A DNA stretch of 64,000 bases, taken from NCBI RefSeq assembly GCF_016894445.1, contig NZ_CP056775.1, positions 2,420,001 through 2,484,000 on the forward strand, written 5' to 3'. Of this stretch, positions 16,861-24,039 are shown piece by piece. Source of the stretch: Dyadobacter sandarakinus (GTDB lineage: Bacteria; Bacteroidota; Bacteroidia; Cytophagales; Spirosomataceae). Below the pieces are notes generated by a model. The model was given only the letters and a program-made list of their open reading frames with translations, searched no databases and was not told the origin of the DNA. The position numbers and the translations under genes are program-made. How positions within the stretch are numbered: the first letter of the stretch is position 1; every line of letters begins with the position of its first letter.

Positions 16861-17676
16861 TTACTTCCGGCTAAAAAACTCACTCATAAAAAGCAGCTGG
16901 TACTTGACTGCATTGTTCCAGTACGGCCAGTTGTGGGCACCGGGACGTGTCACATAGTCATGCTGAATGCCGCGGTACAGCAGTTCTTCATGCAGTTTTT
17001 CATTGACTTTGAAGAAAAAATCCTCGGTCCCGCAATCAATCATGAGTGCCAGGGCATTGGGCGTAAGCAGGTGCAGCATGTTGATGACTGTGTTACGTTC
17101 CCAGCGCTCAGGCTGCTCGGCGTAGGTACCGAGCCTTTTGGCCATGTCCCAGTTGTTGGGATAAGGTCTGATATCCACTCCCCCGCTCATGCTGCCCGCC
17201 GCGCCGAAAATGTCCTGGTGACGCATGGCAAGGTACAATGCCCCGTGCCCGCCCATGCTCAGCCCGGTAATCGCGCGGCCTTTGCGGTCTTTGATCGTCT
17301 TGTATTTACTGTCTATCCAGCGCACGAGCTCTCCGGACAAATAGGTCTCGTATTTCCACTGATTATCCGCCGGGCTGTCCCAGTACCAGCTTCCGAATCC
17401 GCCGTCCGGGCACACGATCATCATCTGGTAACGGTCTGCGGCACTCTTAAAATCGTTTGCTTTGGTAATCCAGTCGGCATAGTTGCCGCTGTACCCGTGC
17501 AGGAGGTACACCACGGGCATGGCACTGGCCGTATTGTAGTTATCGGGTCTGACGACCACTGCCTTGATCGACTTTTTCATGGCATTGCTGTACGTCTCAA
17601 CGGTATCAACGATGGCGGCCTGGGCCAGCAGGGAACAGGAAATCAGGAAGCTCAGGCATAGAACTGCTTTTTTCAT
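16861..17676 (-). CDS. Exported alpha/beta-hydrolase esterase (esterase D-like)
   Basis: 271 residues. A signal peptide (LCLSFLISCSLLAQA) is followed by an esterase-D fold: PVVYLLHGYSGNYADW with the oxyanion HG near residue 60, the nucleophile elbow GLSMGGHGAL (Ser near 144), an Asp in CGTEDFF near 224 and the catalytic His in GAHNWPYW near 255. All three triad residues are present. Relatives include feruloyl and acetyl xylan esterases and mycolyltransferase-like proteins, so it may remove acyl groups from a plant polysaccharide. It is upstream of the sugar transporter with a 120-bp gap. Confidence 0.87.
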   Translation of the reverse strand: MKKAVLCLSFLISCSLLAQAAIVDTVETYSNAMKKSIKAVVVRPDNYNTASAMPVVYLLHGYSGNYADWITKANDFKSAADRYQMMIVCPDGGFGSWYWDSPADNQWKYETYLSGELVRWIDSKYKTIKDRKGRAITGLSMGGHGALYLAMRHQDIFGAAGSMSGGVDIRPYPNNWDMAKRLGTYAEQPERWERNTVINMLHLLTPNALALMIDCGTEDFFFKVNEKLHEELLYRGIQHDYVTRPGAHNWPYWNNAVKYQLLFMSEFFSRK

Positions 17677-17889
17677 AAACGGAATGGGTATTGAGGGCCT
17701 GTACCAGCAAAGTGGCCAGGCGGGTTTGAGATAATTTTTCTACAACTTAAACCTTTTGTCATGATGCAGCCAAAACACTTTGTAGAATCCGCACGCTTGC
17801 AGCATGCTGAAGCTCCTTTGACAGGGCTGGCATTCTAATTGATAGTATCATCGATATTATTAATCCTGCTAACTCAAAAAAACAAGACA

Positions 17890-18054
17890 ATGGGAAATCT
17901 CCTGTACACCATCGCCGTCATTCTGGTTATTCTTTGGTTGATCGGCTACTTTGGTTTTGCCAGCTTCGGCCTGGGCAACGTTATCCATATTCTTCTGGTG
18001 ATCGCCGTGATTGCGATTATCCTCCGTGTGATCCGCGGCGACAGGGTCGTGTAG
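17890..18054 (+). CDS. Lmo0937-family small membrane protein
   Basis: 54 residues from the ATG at 17890. Two hydrophobic helices, LYTIAVILVILWLIGYFGF and HILLVIAVIAIILRVIRG, are linked by a short Gly/Ser loop. This layout and size match the Lmo0937/DUF5670 family, which has no known function but often appears beside stress genes. The start at 17890 was chosen because the upstream in-frame sequence is not conserved-looking. A terminator follows at 18130. Confidence 0.8.
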   Translation: MGNLLYTIAVILVILWLIGYFGFASFGLGNVIHILLVIAVIAIILRVIRGDRVV

Positions 18055-18129
18055 TACACATTGTAAGGTCGTGCAAACAGGCAGGACCGCAGGGTTTAAA
18101 GAATTACCTTATCCATCGTGATCATCTGA

Positions 18130-18160
18130 CAGGCAGCCCCGAAAAGGCTGCCTGTTTTGC
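18130..18160 (+). terminator. Terminator after the Lmo0937-family gene
   Basis: The perfect 9-bp stem CAGGCAGCC / GGCTGCCTG with a 7-base loop is followed by TTTT, 76 bp after the stop at 18054. Confidence 0.8.
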
Positions 18161-18218
18161 TTATTGGCATAATGTTTTTTCACAAGTATTGTAAAAAGGA
18201 GCTAAAAAACGAGGCACT

Positions 18219-18476
18219 ATGACGGAGCACACGGAAGATTACGACATGCCGACGATGGTCAATGCGGCATTTACCGATAAGGAGAAGGCCCAGCTTGCAT
18301 TTGATGAGCTTACTTACAGGGGTTATGAAGAATCAGAAACCAGCTATAAGGCCGACGGCACCAGCATCATCCTTTCGTTTACACCCCGCACGGTGGAAGA
18401 CAGGCTGGAAGTTGTAACTGCCTGGGTTGAACTCGGCGCCCAGCTTCTTCATGGAAACGAAAATTATACCGCCTAA
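18219..18476 (+). CDS. Small hypothetical protein, general-stress-like fold
   Basis: 85 residues, no signal or membrane segment. The stretch MVNAAFTDKEKAQLAFDELTYRG (split: VNAAFTDKEKAQLAFDEL) resembles the beta-alpha opening of YflT/general-stress domains that detect or buffer stress, but the match is by eye only. The rest is acidic. It is followed 26 bp later by another small gene on the same strand. Confidence 0.6.
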   Translation: MTEHTEDYDMPTMVNAAFTDKEKAQLAFDELTYRGYEESETSYKADGTSIILSFTPRTVEDRLEVVTAWVELGAQLLHGNENYTA

Positions 18477-18502
18477 CCCGGCACGACGCCTCAGCAGCAG
18501 CG

Positions 18503-18787
18503 ATGACGCACGAAAAAATTTTTAAACGCAAGGACGGAAGTCAGGTAAAAGTAAGTGTCTGGTTATATGTTCATCAGGCCCAGGCCAACTGGGGTTATGT
18601 CATTCTGGTTCAGGAAGCGGATTCTGACCGCTGGTTTGATCCTTTCAGTGACAAGGATTACATCATGCGCATTATGACTCCGAAATTTGAAGACGGCCTC
18701 AAAATGGACACTTTTGATAATTACGTGACACCTAAAGAGATCCTGCAAACCAAAATGGAGCTCTGGGAGCGGATCAGGCCTTCGTGA
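18503..18787 (+). CDS. Small hypothetical protein
   Basis: 94 residues, soluble, rich in Trp, Asp and Lys (KRKDGSQVKVSVWLYVHQAQ; WFDPFSDKDYIMRIM). I do not recognise the family. Codon usage fits its neighbours. It ends one base before the stop of the convergent esterase gene at 18789. It probably shares a transcript with the gene at 18219. Confidence 0.6.
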   Translation: MTHEKIFKRKDGSQVKVSVWLYVHQAQANWGYVILVQEADSDRWFDPFSDKDYIMRIMTPKFEDGLKMDTFDNYVTPKEILQTKMELWERIRPS

Positions 18788-18788
18788 G

Positions 18789-19472
18789 TCAGAGCAGGTC
18801 CTTGATGATCACCCATACGTTTTCGGCCAGGATGCGGTGACCTTCGGCAGTAGGGTGAATGCCGTCGGGCTGGTTGAGCTTTGACTCGCCTCCTACCCCT
18901 TCCAGCAGAAACGGGATCAGTTTGACATTATTTTCCTTGGCCAGCGCTGCATAAACCTGCCTGAAGTCCGATGCATACTGTTGTCCCATATTGGGCGGTA
19001 TCTGCATTCCGGCCAGTACGATCTGGGCTGCGGGGTACTTGGCTTTTACCTTGTCCATGATCGCCTGAAGGTTTTTCCTCGTTTCTGAAACTGGTATCCC
19101 GCGCAGTCCGTCATTTCCGCCCAGTTCGAGCACAAAAATGTCCAGTGGCTGTTTCAGCAGCCAGTCGATCCGGCCGTTGCCGCCGGCGGTAGTCTCACCG
19201 CTCACACCGGCATTGATCACCTTGTAATTCAACTTTAATGAGTCAATGCGCTTCTGGATCAGCCCGGCAAATCCCAGCGATGGATCATCCAAACCGTAGG
19301 CGGCCGTCAGGCTGTTTCCAAAAAAAACTATCGTCTTCTTTTTGGCCGGCGGCGCGGCGGCTGCAGCAGCCGTATCTGCCTTTGCTTCCGAGGCATTTTT
19401 TTCTTTTGTGTTACAGGAAATCAGCCCGGCAACCAGTGTGAATATCATAGCCAGGTTTGCAAATCGGTTCAT
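18789..19472 (-). CDS. tesA: SGNH/GDSL arylesterase lipoprotein (TesA-like)
   Basis: 227 residues from the ATG at 19472. The lipobox-like GLISC near residue 18 predicts a lipoprotein. An Ala-rich linker leads into the SGNH fold: block I FFGNSLTAAYG (catalytic Ser), the Gly block NAGVSGETTAGG, block III LELGGNDGLRG and block V DGIHPTAEGH with the Asp-His pair. This is the TesA/arylesterase type (acyl-CoA thioesterase I, lysophospholipase L1, protease I). It is divergent from the ABC operon at 19640, the same neighbourhood as tesA with ybbA-ybbP in E. coli. Confidence 0.85.
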   Translation of the reverse strand: MNRFANLAMIFTLVAGLISCNTKEKNASEAKADTAAAAAAPPAKKKTIVFFGNSLTAAYGLDDPSLGFAGLIQKRIDSLKLNYKVINAGVSGETTAGGNGRIDWLLKQPLDIFVLELGGNDGLRGIPVSETRKNLQAIMDKVKAKYPAAQIVLAGMQIPPNMGQQYASDFRQVYAALAKENNVKLIPFLLEGVGGESKLNQPDGIHPTAEGHRILAENVWVIIKDLL

Positions 19473-19639
19473 ATCTTTAAAAATCTTTACTTGGAACAAT
19501 TCTTTGACTCCGGCCGGAACGACCATTCATTTTGTATAAACCACCACTTACCTATATTTTCTGGTAACCCGGGCCAAAAAACCTCCAATTTAGTTAAAGG
19601 CTCCCAGGCCACTTTTCGCATTCAAATACAGCACCATTA

Positions 19640-20326
19640 ATGGATACCATACTCGATCTGCAGCAAGTAAGTAAAATTTATAAAAGTGGCAACCGCTCCC
19701 TGACCGTTCTTGACGATATTAATTTTTCGATACCCGCCGGCTCCACCATGTCGATCGTGGGCCCGTCGGGCAGCGGCAAAACAACATTGCTGGGCTTATG
19801 CGCCGGCCTCGACCGGGCTACTTCCGGGACGGTGGCATTGCATGGCACCCGCCTCAATGGTCTCAGCGAAGACCAGCTGGCGGCAGTACGCAACCAGTAC
19901 GTAGGATTTATTTTTCAGAACTTTCAGCTGCTGCCCACGCTTACAGCCCTTGAAAATGTGATGGTACCGCTCGAACTCCGGGGCGAAAAAAACATCAGAC
20001 CGCGCGCACTCGACCTCCTCGACAAAGTAGGACTGGCCGAGCGGAGCCACCACTACCCTACCCAGCTCAGCGGGGGCGAGCAGCAACGGGTGTCGCTGGC
20101 GCGCGCATTTTCCAATGAGCCGCGCATATTGTTTGCAGACGAACCTACCGGCAACCTCGATGCCGATACCAGCGTGAAGGTGGTTAAACTTTTATTTGAC
20201 CTCAATAAAGAAGCAGGCACTACCCTCGTGCTGGTAACACACGACCTCGAACTGGCTGCCCGAACGCAGCGCATTGTCCGCATCAAAGGCGGAAAGCTTA
20301 CCTCCGACGAGCTCAACAACATCTGA
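19640..20326 (+). CDS. ybbA: ABC transporter ATP-binding protein (YbbA/LolD-like)
   Basis: 228 residues, cytoplasmic. Walker A GPSGSGKTT at 41-49, Q-loop QNFQLLP near 96, signature LSGGEQQR near 145 and Walker B RILFADEPTGNLD near 162 are all intact. It belongs to the MacB/LolD/YbbA group that drives extraction of lipids or lipoproteins rather than import. The permease begins 8 bp after the stop, so they form one operon. Because it faces the TesA-like gene, YbbA is the best guess over LolD. Confidence 0.88.
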   Translation: MDTILDLQQVSKIYKSGNRSLTVLDDINFSIPAGSTMSIVGPSGSGKTTLLGLCAGLDRATSGTVALHGTRLNGLSEDQLAAVRNQYVGFIFQNFQLLPTLTALENVMVPLELRGEKNIRPRALDLLDKVGLAERSHHYPTQLSGGEQQRVSLARAFSNEPRILFADEPTGNLDADTSVKVVKLLFDLNKEAGTTLVLVTHDLELAARTQRIVRIKGGKLTSDELNNI

Positions 20327-20334
20327 CCTGCAAC

Positions 20335-22878
20335 ATGGAAAATCAACGTTTTGACCTCGCGTGGCTGTTCCGTATGGCCTGGCGTGACAGCCGCAAAAAC
20401 CGCTCGCGCCTGCTTCTTTTCATCTCTTCCATCATCCTGGGAATTGCGGCGCTGGTAGGCATCTACTCGCTGGGCGACAACCTGCGCGAGAATATCGACG
20501 AGCAGGCAGCGAGCCTCATCGGGGCAGACCTTTCCTTGTACGGCGGCAAGCCCATTGAAGGCAAGGCAAAGGAGCTGGTGGATTCTCTTGGAGGGATTCG
20601 TTCCGAGGAGCGCAGTTTTGCGTCCATGGTGTATTTTATCAAAAACGGCGGCAACAGGCTGGCACAGGTCAAGGCACTATCCGGAGGCTACCCTTACTAT
20701 GGCAAGTTGGAAACTGTGCCGGTGGAGGCTGAAAAAACCTTTCGTACCGGACAGGATGCACTCGTAGACCAAACCCTCATGCTCCAATACGGTGCCAGGG
20801 TGGGCGACTCCATCCGCATTGGTGAGGTGAAGTTTGCAATCGCAGGAATTTTAGAAAAAGCGCCGGGATCCACGGGAATTACGAGTACGGTGGCCCCCGC
20901 CATTTACATTCCTATGAAGTACCTCGCACAAACAGGTTTGATGCAAAAAGGCAGCCGTGTAGGTTACAGGTACTATTTCAAGTTTCCTGCAAAAACCGAT
21001 GTGGAAGCGCTAGTGAAAAACCTGGAACCGCGCTTTGAAACCTATGACCTCGACTATAAAACGGTAGCTTCCCAGAAACAGGACACCGGCAAGTCGTTTG
21101 ATGACCTTACGCGCTTTCTGTCGCTGGTCGGTTTCATTGCATTGCTGCTCGGATGCATAGGTGTGGCCAGTGCAGTGCATATTTATGTAAAAGAAAAACT
21201 CAACTCAATCGCCATTCTCCGCTGCCTGGGCGTGAAAGAAACCCAGGCTTTTATGATTTACCTGATCCAGATAGCGGGCATCGGGCTACTGGGTACGCTG
21301 ATAGGGACGGCGCTGGGAGCAGTCATCCAGCATTTCCTGCCGGTTGTGATCAGAGACTTTCTTCCATTTGAGCTGAATACGCACATTTCCTGGCCTGCAA
21401 TCGGACAGGGAATCGTCATCGGGCTGCTGATCTCGGTGCTCTTTGCTTTGCCACCGCTGGTTGCAATCCGCAAGGTATCCCCATTGAACGTATTGCGTGT
21501 ATCAACGGAAGATGACACCACCGGCAAAGATCCGCTCACCTGGACACTGTATGGTCTCATCATCCTGTTCATTTTTGGTTTTTCAAGACTGCAGATGGGC
21601 ACCTGGCTGGAAGCCGTGGTTTTCACAGTCAGCATCCTGGCTGCATTCCTGATCCTGTTTGGGATCGCTAAACTGCTTATGTACCTCGTGCGGCGGTTTT
21701 TCCCGGTTTCATGGAGCTATCTGTGGCGTCAGGGACTGGCCAACCTTTACCGTCCCAACAACCAGACGGGCATCCTCATCGTGTCCATCGGCCTGGGTAC
21801 TGCACTGGTATGTACCCTTTTTCTGGTACAGGAAATCCTGATCGACAGGGTAAACCTGTCGTCGAGCGGCAACCAGCCCAACATTGTACTTTTTGACATA
21901 CAAGGCGGCCAGAAAGAAGCGGTACTGGCGATTGCCAAAGCGCAGCGTATCCCCGTAAACCAGAATGTACCCATCGTAAATATGCGTCTCGAGGCGGTCA
22001 ATGGCCGTACCGCCTCGGACTTTGAAGCCGATACCAGTGCCGGACAATCCAGGCGGATATTTGGCCGGGAGTACCGCGTTACCTTCCGCGATTCACTTTC
22101 GTCTACGGAGAAGCTGAGCAAGGGTCAATGGGTAGGAAAATATACCGGTAATGCTCAACCAGTCCCGATTTCCCTGGAAAAAGGCTTTGCCGAACGCAGC
22201 CGGCTGGAACTTGGCGATACGATGATGTTCAACGTACAGGGTACCCTTATGCCTACTGTCGTAACAAGCATCCGGGACGTGAACTGGGGCGAAGTACAAA
22301 CCAATTTTCTTGTCATTTTTCCAACTGGGGTGCTCGAAGAGGCGCCGCAGTTTCATGTCATGCTCACCCACGTTCCGGACGCACAGGCATCCGCGCGTTT
22401 TCAGACGGAAATTGTACGGCGATTTCCAAACATTTCCATCATCGACCTTGCCCTTGTGCTGAAAGTACTGGATGATATTTTTGGTAAAATCGGCTTTGTG
22501 ATCCGCTTCATGGCCGGTTTCAGCATTCTTACCGGGCTGATCGTACTCATCGCGTCGGTACTGACGAGCAAATACCAGCGTCTGCAGGAGAGTGTTCTGC
22601 TGAGAACATTAGGCGCCAGCCGCCGGCAGATATTTGCCATTACATCCATGGAGTACTTTTTCCTGGGGGCGCTGGCTGCATTTACGGGCATCCTGCTGGC
22701 ACTGGTGGGGAGCTGGCTGCTGGCAGTGTTCAGCTTCAAGACCGACTTCCACCCTGATCTGCTTCCGATATTGGGCATATTCCTGTTTGTAACATGCACT
22801 ACCGTCCTCATCGGGCTCATCAACAGCCGCGGCATCCTTTCCCGCCCTCCGCTGGAAGTGCTTCGGCAGGATGTGTAG
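20335..22878 (+). CDS. ybbP: ABC transporter permease (YbbP-like, two FtsX domains)
   Basis: 847 residues. An N-terminal cytoplasmic arm (LAWLFRMAWRDSRKNRSRL) and TM1 near 25-45 are followed by a large periplasmic MacB-like domain to about 255. Then come three FtsX helices (SLVGFIALLLGCIGVASAVH near 262), a further membrane pair and a second periplasmic domain around 475-705. The final FtsX set (FSILTGLIVLIASVL near 720, through LLPILGIFLFVTC) ends near 840. This duplicated architecture matches YbbP. The substrate is unknown; a role with the TesA-like esterase in lipid handling is inferred from gene order. Confidence 0.88.
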   Translation: MENQRFDLAWLFRMAWRDSRKNRSRLLLFISSIILGIAALVGIYSLGDNLRENIDEQAASLIGADLSLYGGKPIEGKAKELVDSLGGIRSEERSFASMVYFIKNGGNRLAQVKALSGGYPYYGKLETVPVEAEKTFRTGQDALVDQTLMLQYGARVGDSIRIGEVKFAIAGILEKAPGSTGITSTVAPAIYIPMKYLAQTGLMQKGSRVGYRYYFKFPAKTDVEALVKNLEPRFETYDLDYKTVASQKQDTGKSFDDLTRFLSLVGFIALLLGCIGVASAVHIYVKEKLNSIAILRCLGVKETQAFMIYLIQIAGIGLLGTLIGTALGAVIQHFLPVVIRDFLPFELNTHISWPAIGQGIVIGLLISVLFALPPLVAIRKVSPLNVLRVSTEDDTTGKDPLTWTLYGLIILFIFGFSRLQMGTWLEAVVFTVSILAAFLILFGIAKLLMYLVRRFFPVSWSYLWRQGLANLYRPNNQTGILIVSIGLGTALVCTLFLVQEILIDRVNLSSSGNQPNIVLFDIQGGQKEAVLAIAKAQRIPVNQNVPIVNMRLEAVNGRTASDFEADTSAGQSRRIFGREYRVTFRDSLSSTEKLSKGQWVGKYTGNAQPVPISLEKGFAERSRLELGDTMMFNVQGTLMPTVVTSIRDVNWGEVQTNFLVIFPTGVLEEAPQFHVMLTHVPDAQASARFQTEIVRRFPNISIIDLALVLKVLDDIFGKIGFVIRFMAGFSILTGLIVLIASVLTSKYQRLQESVLLRTLGASRRQIFAITSMEYFFLGALAAFTGILLALVGSWLLAVFSFKTDFHPDLLPILGIFLFVTCTTVLIGLINSRGILSRPPLEVLRQDV

Positions 22879-22927
22879 GATCCTTGTTATTTATTTATAT
22901 TAGACCTCCAAATCAAACATCGCACAC

Positions 22928-23389
22928 TTGGAATTTGATATTAAGGGCAATTTGATGCCCTATGAAATTATCTATACGGATCTGGCTACGTTCAAGAGGG
23001 AACTGGTCGATGCATTTCCTCATTCCAGGACTAGACAGCATATCTTCCAAAACTTTGCCGGCTATATAGAAAAGCTTACTGCGCTGATTGGGACGGACTT
23101 TTACCAGTGGATAGATGGGAGCTTTGTGACCAGAAAATTAGACCCGCGTGACATTGATGTCGTTACCTTTGTTGATGCTGATGTTTATAACAAATGCGAG
23201 CAGGGTATTCAGCTGCTGAGAGATTATAACCGTGATCATCAAACAGGTTTGGATGAATACTTTGTAAAACATTATCCTGAACTTCACCGTAAGAATGTTC
23301 TTTACCAAATGGATATTGTTCAATGGTATACGCAATTTTGCACGTCCCGAACCGGAGCACGCAAGGGCTTTATACAACTAAATTACTAA
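22928..23389 (+). CDS. DUF6932 nucleotidyltransferase-like protein
   Basis: 153 residues. The sequence FDIKGNLMPYEI at the N-terminus and YQWIDGSFVTRKLDPRDIDV near 60-80 are the hallmark of DUF6932, a member of the nucleotidyltransferase fold with GS and D-x-D (DIDVVTFVD) active-site motifs. I use the TTG start at 22928 because the family's conserved GNL/GLLPP segment begins there; an ATG at 22955 would cut it off. Function is not established; the fold resembles MNT-type antitoxins and tRNA- or protein-modifying nucleotidyltransferases. The next gene starts 3 bp downstream. Confidence 0.8.
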   Translation: MEFDIKGNLMPYEIIYTDLATFKRELVDAFPHSRTRQHIFQNFAGYIEKLTALIGTDFYQWIDGSFVTRKLDPRDIDVVTFVDADVYNKCEQGIQLLRDYNRDHQTGLDEYFVKHYPELHRKNVLYQMDIVQWYTQFCTSRTGARKGFIQLNY

Positions 23390-23392
23390 GTT

Positions 23393-23626
23393 ATGGACAA
23401 ACAGATCTTTGAAGAACTGCAAGAATGGGGAGCACGGGTATCCCGCCTTGTCCAGCTTATGGCACTCACAAATAAGACTTTACAATTGCATCGTGAGCTG
23501 GATGATACGCCCTCCCAGATCAAGCAATATGAACGCCTGCTTGCTGAACACCAGCACGAACTGGATACGTTGTTGCAGACACATGGATTAACGCTGAAGA
23601 TTCTGCCGCCTGATCATGCGGCATAG
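23393..23626 (+). CDS. Small helical partner of the DUF6932 protein
   Basis: 77 residues, all alpha-helical by composition, with heptad-like Leu spacing (LVQLMALTNKTLQLHREL and ERLLAEHQHELDTLLQTHG) suggesting a coiled coil. It starts 3 bp after the DUF6932 stop, so translation is coupled. I do not recognise the family. The size and pairing resemble small antitoxin or adaptor subunits. Confidence 0.65.
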   Translation: MDKQIFEELQEWGARVSRLVQLMALTNKTLQLHRELDDTPSQIKQYERLLAEHQHELDTLLQTHGLTLKILPPDHAA

Positions 23627-23648
23627 CATCCGGCATGGCTGTTTTTTG
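23624..23648 (+). terminator. Weak terminator after the DUF6932 pair
   Basis: AGCAT/ATGGCT forms a short bulged stem and is followed by GTTTTTTG. The stem is weak, so this is tentative. Confidence 0.35.
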
Positions 23649-23883
23649 CTAATGCCACGCTTTTTCGGCTACCAGACTATTATAAATCCTGACGCACCCA
23701 GATCCATTTTTAACAATTCCTTAAAACAAAATCCTTTCTTCCTTCTTCCAAATTGTCCGACTTTTGGGAGCGGAATGCGTTTTGAGCGTGTACCGGCAGG
23801 CACCATTTGCATGATTACTTCTGACGATCCCTTGCTCCACCTTAGCCTTACAGGTTTAATCCTGTATTATCCCCTTATTTTTT

Positions 23884-23915
23884 CAAACGTTTGCACACAA
23901 TTTCAAACGTTTGCA
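23884..23915. promoter_or_regulatory. Two LacI-type operators upstream of susC
   Basis: CAAACGTTTGCA occurs at 23884-23895 and 23904-23915 with identical TTT upstream flanks. Start-to-start spacing is 20 bp, about two helical turns, so both would face the same side of the DNA. The same 12-mer lies between lacI and iolB at 32713-32724. The nearly symmetric CAAACG/TTTGCA core with a central CG is typical of LacI-family operators. Confidence 0.65.
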
Positions 23916-23930
23916 TAATACTTACCTAAA

Positions 23931-23966
23931 CTTGCAATTATTTATTTTAAAAATACAATTTGTATT
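23931..23966 (+). promoter_or_regulatory. Candidate susC promoter with palindromic -7 region
   Basis: CTTG at 23931-23934 and TACAATTTG at 23954-23962 are separated by 19 bp, the spacing of Bacteroidota promoters (the -7 element is one base longer than TAnnTTTG). The -7 lies inside the perfect palindrome AATACAA-T-TTGTATT (23952-23966). The expected leader is about 70 nt. Confidence 0.5.
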
Positions 23967-24039
23967 CTTGTATGGGTGTGTCTGATGCCCTGCCCTTCTT
24001 ATTGCTTTTATTTTTTATGTTTAATCCAACCATCCAATT

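Larger units (their letters stand above)
23627..24039. other. 413-base regulatory region upstream of susC
   Basis: It contains the two operator copies at 23884 and 23904, a candidate promoter at 23931-23962 and a palindrome overlapping the -7 box. I see no gene in it. Confidence 0.7.
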
